Of a DNA stretch of 41,405 bases, positions 16,160 through 24,511 are shown piece by piece. Within the stretch, counting starts at the first letter, position 1. Every line of letters begins with the position of its first letter. Source of the DNA: Hydrogenophaga sp. Root209 (lineage in GTDB: Bacteria; Pseudomonadota; Gammaproteobacteria; Burkholderiales; Burkholderiaceae_C); the NCBI RefSeq assembly GCF_001428625.1, contig NZ_LMIE01000002.1:1-41405 (forward strand). Direction: 5' to 3'. The notes below the pieces were generated by a model, which saw nothing but the letters and a program-made list of their open reading frames with translations, was not told the origin of the DNA and did no database searches. A program made the position numbers and the translations under genes.

Positions 16160-16981
16160 TCAGGGACGATCTGAAGTGGGGCTGTTTCGTCCCAGGGGCG
16201 GAGGGGCGAGCGGATCGAGACCCGCCAGCTCACGGTAGCCGCCATCCAACAGAGAACGGCCACGCTGCACCAGGCGCCGCACGCGGGCACGCAATGCGCT
16301 GTCGGCGTGCCAGTCGGATGCGACCTCGGTCGAGCCGAACAGCCCTTCGGCAATCTCGCGCAGCGAGGCGCCTGCCTGGCTGGCGTCCAGTGCCTGCAGG
16401 GTCAGCAGCGCCTGCAGGGCACTTTGGCTGGGCCGTGGACAGGTTGCGGCTGAGGGCTCGCAGCGACTGGCGGCGGCCAACTGGTCCAAAGCGTTCGCCA
16501 GGTCACGGTAACGTGCACCGGGTTCTCGGCAGGCGCGCATGGCAAAGGCGTGCGGCATGCCATCGTGCAACTCGGGCGACAGCATCAGGCGCACACAACA
16601 GCCGGGCCAGCGCGCGGCGAGCACGAGGCCTCGGCCATCGTGCTGCAACTGCTTGCGACCCGGTAGGCGCCAGAGCTCGAAGGGGGAGGTCTCGGGGATT
16701 AGGTCATCGTCGGGTATCACGCGAATGGTGCAGGCCCGGGCGTTGAGCCAGTCGGGCAGCGCTTCGCGCGCATCCAGCGCCGGGTCTTCCAGTGTGCGCA
16801 AGCCCCAGGTGTTCGCTGTGCCGAAGTCCTGCGTGTGCCAGGCCAGACCGTAGCCGGGATGGCGCCGCAGGTACTCCCAGGCCAGCGCAGGGCCATCGAG
16901 ATGCAACACGTAGAGGTAGGCCGCGCTGGCGTGCCAGGGCGGCGGCCGGGCGGCCAACTGGCCGTCGTCGAGATGGACCAT
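16160..16981 (-). CDS. DUF2285 domain protein
   Basis: 273 residues from MVHLDDGQLAARPP, with GGGAG upstream. N-terminal part: WEYLRRHPGYGLAWHTQDFG..WGLRTLEDPALDAREALPDW. C-terminal part: LQALLTLQALDASQAGASLREIAEGLFGSTEVASDWHADSALRARVRRLVQRGRSLLDGGYR, the DUF2285 signature with a helix-turn-helix feel. These proteins are constant members of Tn4371-type backbones and may be regulators. No catalytic motif is visible. Confidence 0.82.
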   Translation of the reverse strand: MVHLDDGQLAARPPPWHASAAYLYVLHLDGPALAWEYLRRHPGYGLAWHTQDFGTANTWGLRTLEDPALDAREALPDWLNARACTIRVIPDDDLIPETSPFELWRLPGRKQLQHDGRGLVLAARWPGCCVRLMLSPELHDGMPHAFAMRACREPGARYRDLANALDQLAAASRCEPSAATCPRPSQSALQALLTLQALDASQAGASLREIAEGLFGSTEVASDWHADSALRARVRRLVQRGRSLLDGGYRELAGLDPLAPPPLGRNSPTSDRP

Positions 16982-17283
16982 GTGCGAACTCCCTGTTCTT
17001 GTGCAGGAACGTCGCATCGGCCGGCAAGGGCTACGGGTTCATCGGTCAACGATCCGGTCGTGAAGGGCTGCGCGGGGGGGAGCGTCCGATGGTGGCCGGG
17101 CTCGTCAACAACGGGCCCAAAGCGACGGCCACGTGGTGGAAGATGGTGGAAGACCATCGCGGCAAAACTGACCATGGCGTGGTGCAGCGTGTTTGTCATG
17201 TCCATTTCGGTCTGGATCGTGACCGGGAATGGCATCAGCAGCAGTCGGACCCATGGGGTCTGACGCGCACGGCGATCCTTTGC
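16982..17283. other. 302-base gap between DUF2285 and DUF2958 genes
   Basis: Minus-strand reading frames cross this gap, but none has a good start, a ribosome site and an independent stop, so I call no gene. It should hold the promoter or leader of the DUF2285 gene. Nothing else stands out. Confidence 0.3.
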
Positions 17284-17637
17284 TCAATCCGTGATCGAAC
17301 CGTTGGCCTGTGCCAGCCGCAGGGATTCCGACATCGGCCGCACGGCATGGAAGTACAAGTCGCGCCGCACCGGTATCCGCTGAGGGCCGACGATGGTCGC
17401 GAGGTCCGACAGCTTGATGCTGCCCATCTCGGGCATGCCGATACCCACGTCGCACAGCCCCCAAGCGGTGTCGCCATCGGCTGGGTCGAGCGCTGCGAGC
17501 AGCCAGGTCGCGTGCGCGTCCGGCGTGAAAAGACGGACCACGGGCCACAGGTCGACCTGCGCGTCAGCGGCGCGAGCACGTCCGTTCTCCAGCAACTGCG
17601 CGCGCTGCTCGTCGGTCACAAGGGGTTCAGTCGGCAT
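17284..17637 (-). CDS. DUF2958 domain protein (copy 1)
   Basis: 117 residues: LVTDEQRAQLLENGRARA, VVRLFTPDAHATWLLAALDPADGDTAWGLCDVGIGMPEMGSIKLSDL, VRRDLYFHA. This is the DUF2958 family, always short and found on ICEs and plasmids; function unknown. It is a clear paralogue of the protein at 24512-24859 (shared LFTPDA.ATWLL, GLCD.G.G.PE.G). It faces a long divergent regulatory region shared with the XRE gene. Confidence 0.82.
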   Translation of the reverse strand: MPTEPLVTDEQRAQLLENGRARAADAQVDLWPVVRLFTPDAHATWLLAALDPADGDTAWGLCDVGIGMPEMGSIKLSDLATIVGPQRIPVRRDLYFHAVRPMSESLRLAQANGSITD

Positions 17638-17949
17638 GGTCAGGGTGCGTGGCGCTGTGCGGAAACACGTGTTGCATCAGAAGCACCGAATCGCAAAGCC
17701 GCTTTCGTGCCTCCCCGGAAAGACGCAGAGGCGCTTTTGCAGAAAAGCACCCTTGCACGAAAGCTGAAAGTCGGCATGACGTGAATGCTCGATTGAGCCA
17801 ATGTGGCTTTGAGGCTTTACGTAAATACACGAGTGTTACGCAAAAGCACGAAAACACCCATACGGAGATTCACCAAAGCGGCAGCGCAAATCGCGAATGA
17901 GTTAAAGATAACGTGGTTTTAATTGTCTCTCGACAGGACGCTTCTGTCC
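17638..17949. promoter_or_regulatory. AT-richer divergent promoter region with nested repeats
   Basis: The gap between the divergent DUF2958 and XRE genes is visibly less GC-rich than its surroundings. It holds a 10-bp inverted repeat, GCTTTCGTGC (17701-17710) and GCACGAAAGC (17755-17764), enclosing a hairpin GCTTTT-GCAG-AAAAGC (17733-17748). A 20-base-spaced pair follows: TTACGTAAA (17817-17825, within the palindrome TTTACGTAAA) and TTACGCAAA (17837-17845). These look like operators, most simply for the XRE regulator encoded alongside. Confidence 0.45.
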
Positions 17950-17967
17950 ATGCAGAAGCGTCCTGTC
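17932..17967 (+). promoter_or_regulatory. perfect 15-bp inverted repeat enclosing the XRE start codon
   Basis: GACAGGACGCTTCTG (17932-17946) and CAGAAGCGTCCTGTC (17953-17967) are exact reverse complements separated by TCCATG, which contains the probable start codon. In RNA this hairpin would bury the AGGA ribosome site in the stem and put the AUG in the loop. In DNA it would be a strong dyad operator for the encoded XRE protein. Confidence 0.7.
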
Positions 17968-18240
17968 CAAGCTGGCCGTCCGGCCGGCGCCACCACCTTC
18001 GATGCCGAACTGGCGCAAGCCTTCGGCGCGGCGGTGCGTGCGCTGCGCTCGGAGCAGGGCATGGCCCAGGAGGCGCTGGCGCACCGCGCGGGCATCGAGC
18101 GCTCGCACATGGGCAAGATCGAGCGCGGCGAGCACATCCCCTCGCTGCCGCTCATCTTCAAGATCGCGGCAGCGCTGGAGTGCGGTGCGACCGACCTGAT
18201 GGCCGCGACCGAAGCCCAACTGGGTTCGACCGCGGCCTGA
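17950..18240 (+). CDS. XRE family transcriptional regulator
   Basis: 96 residues. A Cro/CI-type helix-turn-helix fills the middle: LRSEQGMAQEALAHRAGIERSHMGKIERGEHIPSLPLIFKIAAALE (residues about 32-77). It is the only plus-strand gene in this part of the backbone and likely represses itself and/or the divergent ICE genes. Start ATG 17950 has AGGA 11 bases upstream, but the ATG lies in the loop of a 15-bp perfect hairpin; an in-frame TTG at 17923 is the alternative start. Confidence 0.85.
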   Translation: MQKRPVQAGRPAGATTFDAELAQAFGAAVRALRSEQGMAQEALAHRAGIERSHMGKIERGEHIPSLPLIFKIAAALECGATDLMAATEAQLGSTAA

Positions 18241-18242
18241 GA

Positions 18243-18288
18243 CTGCAGGCTCGCCTGCAGCAGCGATCCCGCCAGGGCGGCGGGATCG
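18243..18288. terminator. bidirectional hairpin terminator candidate
   Basis: Two perfect hairpins occupy the gap between the convergent XRE and DUF736 genes: CTGCAGGC-TC-GCCTGCAG (18243-18260) and CGATCCCGCC with GGCGGGATCG (18264-18273 and 18279-18288). No T-run follows, so termination efficiency is uncertain. Confidence 0.5.
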
Positions 18289-18297
18289 GACCGGCCG

Positions 18298-18609
18298 TCA
18301 GGCCGTCGGCTTGCTGCGCGACCAGATCAGGTTGTGCGTGCCGTCCTCTTCCTCGATCAGGCGGGCGTAGATGGTGGCCGGAAACGAAGGATCGTCCAGC
18401 GTCACCGACAGGTAGGTGCGTTCGGACTGGCTGACCTTCTTCCAGGCGGCGCCGATGTCGTAGCCGGTGCCGGCCTGGATGCGGTAGTCGGGGGCGTTCT
18501 CGCTGCCCTTGTCGTTGCGCACGAACTTGACCTTGACGTTGAGCGTGAGGGTGCGAACGGTGCCGATGAAGCCGTCGTTCTGAGCGGTGAAGGTGCCGAT
18601 GTTGGCCAT
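18298..18609 (-). CDS. DUF736 domain protein
   Basis: 103 residues from MANIGTFTAQNDGFIGTVRTL, with AAAGGAAA upstream. The order GTFT..DGF.GT..TL, VKFV.., NAPDYRIQ, GAAWKK and YLSVTLDDPSFPATIYARL is the DUF736 family, common on alpha- and betaproteobacterial ICEs and plasmids. The fold is a small beta-rich domain; the role is unknown. The long GC-rich non-coding region upstream may be its leader. Confidence 0.87.
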   Translation of the reverse strand: MANIGTFTAQNDGFIGTVRTLTLNVKVKFVRNDKGSENAPDYRIQAGTGYDIGAAWKKVSQSERTYLSVTLDDPSFPATIYARLIEEEDGTHNLIWSRSKPTA

Positions 18610-19342
18610 GATGATTTCCTTTCGGGTTGCCAAGGTCGCGCCCATCGCGTCCTTGTTGTGATCCGTTAGGCGGGGGACAGGCGAGCCGCACCCCACAGCG
18701 CAGCGAAGGGGCCGCAACAGCGTGGAGGACCGGCAGGCACGGGAAATTTGCCTCGCGAGGAATCCGCGCAGCGGAGGGGAAATTTCTTGGGCCGTACGGT
18801 TGCGGCCATCAAGCCCGAGGCGCAGCCGCGACCCCGCCAGGATTCACAACGAGACAAGGACGCTTGGGACGCGCCTGTCACGAAAGGCCTCGTGGCCGAG
18901 CACTTTCACCACGCTTCCGGTAAGACTTCAACGGCCATTACCCTTGCGCCATTGGTCAGAGTCGCAACGACGCGAGAAGCCACTGCAGCATCCACCCGGC
19001 GCCTCGCATCGCACGTCGCCTGTCAGGTTCGACCAGTACGGTGCCAATACCCATGCGGTATGTAGCGATCACCCCGGCCAACTGCCCGCCAGCGTGAGGG
19101 AGAACGGCATGCCAAGCAACCCAGCGCAGCGAGCAAGGGCGTAGCACCCGGCTCATATGGCGGGTCATGCAGAGCCGGATGCCGGCGCACGAACACTTCC
19201 GCCCCCCAGGCAAGCGCAGCGCGCAGGCGTGAAGGATCGAAGCCGAAGGGCCGTGACGGCTACGACGGCACGGGGCGCAGCCCGAGAGCCTGGCGGCGCA
19301 GGGCGCCGACACGCCCGGCCCCGGGATTCACTGTCACCAAAG
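18610..19342. other. 733-base GC-rich non-coding region with structured repeat modules
   Basis: No gene is convincing here on either strand. It contains direct copies of GGGAAATTT at 18741-18749 and 18777-18785 around GC-rich hairpin-like sequence, and near 19210-19227 the 18-mer GCAAGCGCAGCGCGCAGG, which recurs exactly at 23608-23625 and with two changes at 26606-26623. The module after the 18-mer also shares a GGGGCGCAGCCC box with the copy near radC. It is likely a structured RNA or DNA element family of the ICE. Confidence 0.5.
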
Positions 19343-20095
19343 TCACATGAAGAAGCTGCCCTGGTCCGAGTAGCCCTTGGTGTCGATCTTCAGTTGAGCC
19401 AGCCAAGGTTGGACCGCCCGTTTGCAGGAAAAGTCCTCACCGCCGTCCTGAACCCACGCGCCCAGGCGGCGCTCCACCCAGGCGTGTGCATGGGCGTCGC
19501 CATCGCGCAGACCATTGAAACGGTCGGGCTCAATGCCCTCATGCCGCGGGTCGAGCACCACGTGGATCGACAGCTCGTCGCCGCTGATGGCATCCACACT
19601 GGCCACGGCTGCATGGCCGTCCTCCAACTCGAAGCGATAGACGTGCCGCTTGCAGAGCTGACTGTGTGGGTTGCCGCCAGGCCACCAGTTGTCGCTGGGC
19701 TCCAGGCCGAACAGTCGTTGTTCCAAGCCTGCATTGATGGCGGCGACCACCAGGTTGCGCCAGCCCATCCATCGCACACCGCGCTTCTTGTTCAGCGGGA
19801 AGTTGCGAAATGGCGAGTACGAGTGTTCGAACTCCGGGACAAGGCGCAGATCCGCCGTGGCGTTGTAGCCCAGCTCCTTAAGTCGGCACACCATGCGCGC
19901 ATTGTTGGGCTTGGGGACCTCAACGGTTACACGACCGTCCAGCGCAGCGCGAAGTGCCGCATGCGTCTTGAACCCGAGCGCCGACGCGAGGGCTTCGCTG
20001 AGATGAGCGGAAGGGACACCGCTCACGCGGTGCTGGGCACTGTGCTTGAGATTGCGCAGCGCCGCTTTGGAGACGAAGAATGTCGAATCAGACAT
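19343..20095 (-). CDS. conserved hypothetical protein of the ICE backbone
   Basis: 250 residues from MSDSTFFVSKAALRNLKHSAQHRV, with AAAGGAA upstream of ATG 20095. An N-terminal part (LSEALASALGFKTHAALRAAL) resembles the short helical module seen in glyoxalase-like or toxin-related ICE proteins that detect 'FKTHAAL', followed by a mixed domain containing WMGWRNLVVAAINAGLEQRLFGL and ELSIHVVLDPRHEGIEPDRF. I do not recognise a defined family and see no catalytic motif. The longer ORF start is rejected because it lacks a ribosome site. Confidence 0.7.
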   Translation of the reverse strand: MSDSTFFVSKAALRNLKHSAQHRVSGVPSAHLSEALASALGFKTHAALRAALDGRVTVEVPKPNNARMVCRLKELGYNATADLRLVPEFEHSYSPFRNFPLNKKRGVRWMGWRNLVVAAINAGLEQRLFGLEPSDNWWPGGNPHSQLCKRHVYRFELEDGHAAVASVDAISGDELSIHVVLDPRHEGIEPDRFNGLRDGDAHAHAWVERRLGAWVQDGGEDFSCKRAVQPWLAQLKIDTKGYSDQGSFFM

Positions 20096-20292
20096 GCCAA
20101 ATTCCTTTGTGCATGGTCGATGACTGCCGATTACGCACCGACCGGAGGAATGGACACGGTCTGCGATCAGAGGAGGGAAGCGAGAAACGTCGTTTAACCC
20201 GGCAGCAGGTTCAGCGTGACGCGGCTGTGTTGGCATTCTATGCGCTGACATAGGCTGCGTTGGCAGGAAGCGCCCGCGCAAGCCCTTGCGCG

Positions 20293-20336
20293 CCGCCACG
20301 CCGCCGCCTGACCGAAGGCGGCGGCGTGGCGGTTTT
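20293..20336 (+). terminator. 17-bp perfect hairpin with T-run
   Basis: Arms 20293-20309 and 20316-20332 are exact reverse complements with a 6-base loop, followed by TTTT on the plus strand. By form it is a plus-strand intrinsic terminator, though no plus-strand gene ends nearby, so it may insulate the region or act as a structured element. Confidence 0.45.
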
Positions 20337-20382
20337 GTGTGAACGCGTTTTGCACGAACGGTCGCGAGCCTGCGCGCATACG

Positions 20383-20412
20383 AAAAGGCCCCGGGCGCAA
20401 AGCGCCGGGGCC
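20383..20412 (-). terminator. rho-independent terminator of parB
   Basis: On the minus strand, GGCCCCGGCGC, loop TTT and GCGCCCGGGGCC form a GC-rich stem with one bulged base, followed directly by TTTTCG (20386-20383). It lies 27 bases past the parB stop codon. Confidence 0.75.
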
Positions 20413-20439
20413 ATGAGAGGGCCGTGGGTGTTTCCTCTG

Positions 20440-22449
20440 TCAGTCTGCCGAGCCTGGCGCATCCGCGCCATTCGCCGTTGTCGGCATCTGACGACCGAAC
20501 ACGGCAGGCATCCAGCCACTGCCCTCGGCCAGTCTCTCGGCCTCCTGCGCAATCTCGGCCTTCTTGAGCTTGGACAGGCGCTGCACCTCATTCGGCGCGA
20601 ACTGCTCCACCGCGTCCAGGATCGCGGCCTTGGGCACGTGCTGGAAATAGCCGTCGGCCGTGGGCTTCCACCAAGCGGCCATGTCCACGCCCAGCGCCTG
20701 TGCCAGTTCGGCGCCAGGCTGGCTGGCGGTCGCGCGGGGCGTCACCACGTCCACCGCCGGGGCGGTGCACAGCGCCAGCAGCTGGACCAGTTCTTCTTGA
20801 GACTTGTCCAGAAGCACCGTGAACAGTTCACCCGGTTCCTGTGGCAGCTTGTCGGCCCAGGTTTGTCGCAGTTCACGCAACGCGAGCGCCGCAGGCGACT
20901 CGGGCCAGTCGGGTGCCAAGTCTTCCAGACGATCGCGCAGACTCAGGCGCACGCCCAAGGGCAGGGCGTTGCGGTAGCCGCCTTGCAGGGCCTGCTGCAC
21001 CATGGCATGGACCAGCACAGCCAGCGCCACCTGCGGTTGTCGCGCCATTTCGATCTGCAGGGCGGCTGTGCGGTGCGCGCTCAGGCGCTGCGCCAGCCGG
21101 TCGGACAGGTGTTCGGCGCCGTGCGGTGCATCACCCGTGGTTGATCCGTCCGAATCGCCGCCTTGGTCACCAGGGGGTTGGCCGTTGGCGGCGCGTTGCC
21201 GCGCAGCGTCCAACGCGCGCAGGGCCTTGGCTTCGGCGTCGCGCAACAGTCCCCGGTGGATCAGGGGCTGCCCCTCACGGTCCAGCGTGACGATGACCCC
21301 GGCCATGGCGCGGACCTCGGGCGCGTGGTCGCTCAGTTGAGACTGCACAGTTTCCAGCTCGACCACCAGGGCCTCGCGCCGCTCGTGCAGGGTTTCGGCC
21401 TTGTCCTCGTCGTCGGCGTCGTAGGCTTCTTCGAGCGCGGCATCGGTGCGGGCGATGCGGCCTTGCAGCACCTCCATGCGCCGAACCTCGCGCGCCGTGG
21501 GTTCGCGGCGCGTGCGCGGTGCATTCTGGAATGCCTGCCACTCGGTCGGGCGCAGGTGCGGCACCGCCTCCACCCATGCCCAGCCCTCGGCGCGCACAGG
21601 CTCGGCCAGTGACTCCAGCTTGTCGCGCACCAGCCGTTCCAGCAGCGCGGCATCGGTCAGGGTGGTGCCGGTGGCCTCGTCGTCGGCGAACAGGTCGCGG
21701 CGGATGCCACCACCGGCAGCGGTGTAGGCGTCCAGGCCGACAAAGCGCACCAGCGCATGGTCGGCGCCGATTTCCCGCTCGGTCAGGCGCTGGCGCAGTG
21801 CAGCGGGCGAGCGCTGCCATTCGGGCGCGTCGTAGAACGCAGCTTCCTGGGCGGCATGGTCGTCGGTGACGGCCAGCGCCATCAACTGGTCCAGGCTGAC
21901 CGTGTCGGCGCGGTAGTCGGCCATCAGGCGGGGCGAGACATTGGCGAGCCTGAGGCGGCGTTGCACCACCAGCGGCGTGACGCCGAAGTCGGCCGCGATG
22001 TCTTCCACCGGGCGCCCCTCGGTCACCAGGGCGGCGAAGGCCTCGAACTGGTCGGCCGGGTGCATGGCCTCGCGCTGCACGTTCTCGGTCAGACTGGCGG
22101 TGCGCGCGCTGCTGTCGGCCACCAGAAGGCAGGGCGCGTCCCAATCCTTGGCAATGCGGCGCCTCTTGGCCAGCAGCTTGAGGGCCGCAAAGCGACGACC
22201 TCCGGCCACCACCTCGTAATGCCCGCCGTCCGCAGCCAGGGTGACAGTGAGGTTCTGCAGCAGACCCACGCGCTCGATGCTGGCGGCCAGCGCTTCGATG
22301 GATGGGCCCACCGTCTTGCGCACGTTGCGGCGCGACGGGCGCAGCCGCGACAGCGGCACGAGCAGCATCTGCTGCGAGGGCTGGGCGGGCACCTGCGGTG
22401 CGGGGATGGCGTGCAGGGCCAGGGCTTCGGAATCGGTGAGTGCGTTCAT
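20440..22449 (-). CDS. parB: ParB/RepB/Spo0J-type partition protein
   Basis: 669 residues from MNALTDSEALALHAIP, with AGGAG before ATG 22449. The N-terminal ParB/Srx domain is clear: LVPLSRLRPSRRNVRKT, GLLQNLTV, and EVVAGGRRFAALKLLA (the GxRR motif that binds nucleotide). Then come SLTENVQREAMHPADQFEAFAAL and the DNA-binding HTH VEDIAADFGVTPLVVQRRLRLANVSPRL. A long Glu/Arg-rich helical part and C-terminal domain make it about twice the size of chromosomal ParB, as in Tn4371-type elements. Transcription ends at the hairpin at 20383-20412. Confidence 0.88.
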   Translation of the reverse strand: MNALTDSEALALHAIPAPQVPAQPSQQMLLVPLSRLRPSRRNVRKTVGPSIEALAASIERVGLLQNLTVTLAADGGHYEVVAGGRRFAALKLLAKRRRIAKDWDAPCLLVADSSARTASLTENVQREAMHPADQFEAFAALVTEGRPVEDIAADFGVTPLVVQRRLRLANVSPRLMADYRADTVSLDQLMALAVTDDHAAQEAAFYDAPEWQRSPAALRQRLTEREIGADHALVRFVGLDAYTAAGGGIRRDLFADDEATGTTLTDAALLERLVRDKLESLAEPVRAEGWAWVEAVPHLRPTEWQAFQNAPRTRREPTAREVRRMEVLQGRIARTDAALEEAYDADDEDKAETLHERREALVVELETVQSQLSDHAPEVRAMAGVIVTLDREGQPLIHRGLLRDAEAKALRALDAARQRAANGQPPGDQGGDSDGSTTGDAPHGAEHLSDRLAQRLSAHRTAALQIEMARQPQVALAVLVHAMVQQALQGGYRNALPLGVRLSLRDRLEDLAPDWPESPAALALRELRQTWADKLPQEPGELFTVLLDKSQEELVQLLALCTAPAVDVVTPRATASQPGAELAQALGVDMAAWWKPTADGYFQHVPKAAILDAVEQFAPNEVQRLSKLKKAEIAQEAERLAEGSGWMPAVFGRQMPTTANGADAPGSAD

Positions 22450-22543
22450 GAAGAAACTCCTGTCGGTTGAGATGTGAAACGGGGTGAGTGGTGAGGGGAG
22501 GGCGGCGGCAGGGCCATTCCCTGCGGGCCGCCAGGGTTCGGGT

Positions 22544-23371
22544 TCAGCCCTTGAGCTGGCGCATGCCATCGGCCAGCAGCCACAGGGCGCGGTTCAGGCG
22601 CAGGTTCTGGTCGATGCCCTGGACGGGACGGGTGCTCTGGCGGCGGCCGTTGGCGCTGCGGCCGCTCAGGCCGCCCTTGATCAGGTTTTCCTGGGTGCGG
22701 TTGAACACGCTCCACAGGTCGCGCCGGTCGTCGTCGTGGCGGCGCGGCATCAGGATTTGCGACTCGGTGACGGGCGCGGCCTTCTCGGTGTCGTCGTACT
22801 TGAGTGCCAGCGCGGCGCGCGCGAACACCTCGGATTCGCCAGCGTCCAGCGCCACGGCCTGCATGGCCTCGCGCGACTCCTGCGCCTGCCCGAAGCCTTG
22901 CAGCACGGTGTAGGCGCCTTCGATCACCTGGGCGGCCACGTCGCCCTTGTGCGGCACGCGCACGTCGGCCACGGTGTCGCCGCACACCAGCCCGTTCTGG
23001 CAGACGAAACGGAACATGCCGGCCAGCATCTGGTAGCTGCTGGTGCCGTCGTGCGAGTTGAGCAGGATGATTTCGTTGGCCTCGCGGCCGTTGATCTGAC
23101 TGGCGTGGCGCAGCCGGATCAGGTGCTTGGTGAATTCGCGCCGGTCGTCGTGGCGCACGCGGGTCTGGCACACCATGAAGGGCTGGAAGCCCTCGCCGCG
23201 CAACTCCTGCAGCACGGTGGCGGTGGGGATGTAGCTGTAGCGCTCGGAGCGGCTGCCGTGCGGCGCCTCGGCAAAGATCGATGGCGCCACGGCGCGGATC
23301 TGTTCATCCGACAGCGGGGTTTCGGAACGCAGCACCGGCGAACGCGGTGCGAAGCGGGAAGCAAGTTGCAT
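22544..23371 (-). CDS. DUF932 domain protein
   Basis: 275 residues from MQLASRFAPRSPVLRSETPLSDEQI. The DUF932 blocks are SYIPTATVLQELRGEGFQPFMVCQTRVR, FTKHLIRLRH, NEIILLNSHDGTSSYQMLAGMFRFVCQNGLVCGD and LWSVFNRTQENLIKGG. The family is common on plasmids and ICEs near antirestriction and partition genes; its role is unknown. I choose ATG 23371 (GGAG 8 bases upstream) over ATG 23377, which has only 2 bases of spacing. A terminator-like hairpin stands just upstream. Confidence 0.87.
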   Translation of the reverse strand: MQLASRFAPRSPVLRSETPLSDEQIRAVAPSIFAEAPHGSRSERYSYIPTATVLQELRGEGFQPFMVCQTRVRHDDRREFTKHLIRLRHASQINGREANEIILLNSHDGTSSYQMLAGMFRFVCQNGLVCGDTVADVRVPHKGDVAAQVIEGAYTVLQGFGQAQESREAMQAVALDAGESEVFARAALALKYDDTEKAAPVTESQILMPRRHDDDRRDLWSVFNRTQENLIKGGLSGRSANGRRQSTRPVQGIDQNLRLNRALWLLADGMRQLKG

Positions 23372-23406
23372 GGTCATTTCTCCAAATGAAGCTGGCTGTT
23401 GAAAAC

Positions 23407-23455
23407 CCCCACCGGATTCCTAGATTCGGAGCCCTCTTCGGGTCTTCCGGTGGGG
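23407..23455 (-). promoter_or_regulatory. terminator-like hairpin in the DUF932 leader (attenuator candidate)
   Basis: CCCCACCGGA (23407-23416) and TCCGGTGGGG (23446-23455) pair perfectly over 10 bp, with a smaller CCC/GGG hairpin in the loop. Read on the minus strand, the stem is followed by GGTTTTC and then the DUF932 ribosome site about 35 bases further. That is the layout of an intrinsic terminator in a 5' leader. Confidence 0.5.
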
Positions 23456-23808
23456 TCGGCGCAAAGACCTGGGCCGGTCCCGTCGCCACCGTCTTTCCTG
23501 AGTTCATCGCCCGCGACCCAAGGAGCGCGCCACCCGGTGCCGTCAAGGAGGCAAGCGCCAGGGCTGGTGCGCCAGTGGCCCCTGGCCGCAGATGGCGCCG
23601 ACCCCACGCAAGCGCAGCGCGCAGGACCGGCCGCAAGGCCGGGCCGAATGCGTCAGCCGACCGGAGGGAAGGGAACGATGGAAGCCCGCCAGGGACGAGA
23701 CCGCGGGACTGCAGGGACCGGGGGCTCGGTGCGCAGCACGACAGCGCGGCCGGCCAGACTCACAGGGCCGGCGACGCCCAGTTGCATTGAGTTGTCTACG
23801 ATGACGGC
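23456..23808. other. GC-rich non-coding module between DUF932 and the hypothetical gene
   Basis: No gene is supported. It contains the recurrent 18-mer at 23608-23625 followed by the hairpin CCGGCC-GCAA-GGCCGG (around 23627-23642) and further GC-rich stems; it is another copy of the element family described near radC. Confidence 0.45.
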
Positions 23809-24477
23809 ATGACCGAGAAAGACGAGAACCACCCCGATCCCCTGGAGCAGATGCTGCTGCGCTCGGATGCCTTGCACGAACGGCTGAACGAGCTGCTCGA
23901 CGACGCCGCGTTCGATGGATCTGCGCGTGGCGAGGCTGCACTGGGCATGTGCGTGGTGGCCATGGAACACGGGACCGCCTTGCGCGCCTTGATGGCACTG
24001 GGCATGCCCACCTCGGCGGTCAGTCTGATGCGGCTGCAGTTCGAGGCCCTGACCCGCTCAATGTGGCTCATCTATGCGGCCAGCGATGCCGCCATCGAGA
24101 AGCTGTCGGCCCCGCTCACGCTCGAAGCCGAGCAGGCCGCCAAGAACCTGCCCAGTGCAAAGGAGATGATCGATCAGATCGGCAAGCGGGTGGGGCAGGG
24201 CGTGCCGGCTGCCGCCCACGGGATGCTGATCCAGTTCAAGGACGTGTCCTGGAACGCCATGAACTCCTTCGTGCACGGCGGCATCCACCCGCTGCGGCGC
24301 AGCGCCGACGGCTTCCCCGTGCACCTGGCCCTGCAGGTGCTGCGCAACTCCAACGGTCTGAGCACCATGACCGGTATGACGATGGCCGTGCTCACCGGCG
24401 ACGAATCCATCGCCACGCCGATGAGCAAGATCCAACCAGCGTTCGCCGACTGCCTGCCGGATCTGCTGAAACCCTGA
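23809..24477 (+). CDS. conserved hypothetical protein (possibly DUF6988-like)
   Basis: 222 residues, all-helical in appearance: MTEKDENHPDPLEQMLLRSDALHERLNEL, then GTALRALMALGMPTSAVSLMRLQFEALTRSMWLIYAASD and NSFVHGGIHPLRR. The pattern of buried helices with R.QFEA..R..WL and a downstream S(F/H)VH motif recalls the DUF5677/DUF6988-type helical proteins seen on mobile elements; function unknown. It is on the opposite strand from most of the backbone and has a poor ribosome site at ATG 23809. Confidence 0.7.
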   Translation: MTEKDENHPDPLEQMLLRSDALHERLNELLDDAAFDGSARGEAALGMCVVAMEHGTALRALMALGMPTSAVSLMRLQFEALTRSMWLIYAASDAAIEKLSAPLTLEAEQAAKNLPSAKEMIDQIGKRVGQGVPAAAHGMLIQFKDVSWNAMNSFVHGGIHPLRRSADGFPVHLALQVLRNSNGLSTMTGMTMAVLTGDESIATPMSKIQPAFADCLPDLLKP

Positions 24478-24478
24478 A

Positions 24479-24505
24479 AGCCAGGGCGGCAACGACGCCC
24501 TGGCT
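24479..24505. terminator. bidirectional hairpin terminator candidate
   Basis: AGCCAGGGCG (24479-24488) and CGCCCTGGCT (24496-24505) form a perfect 10-bp stem with a 7-base loop between the convergent hypothetical gene and the second DUF2958 gene. Confidence 0.55.
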
Positions 24506-24511
24506 GCGGGA

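Larger units (their letters stand above)
20096..20439. other. 344-base gap with two strong hairpins
   Basis: Holds a 17-bp perfect hairpin (arms 20293-20309 and 20316-20332, loop GACCGA) followed on the plus strand by TTTT, and the minus-strand terminator of parB at 20383-20412. No gene seen. Confidence 0.5.

Noticed and set aside
16717-17235. 172-codon minus-strand ORF across the DUF2285 5' end
   Set aside because: Its second half runs out of frame through the DUF2285 coding region and the first part has no ribosome site or family similarity.
20260-22470. Several long plus-strand ORFs opposite parB
   Set aside because: They are shadows of the ParB gene, which has intact family motifs, a ribosome site and its own terminator.
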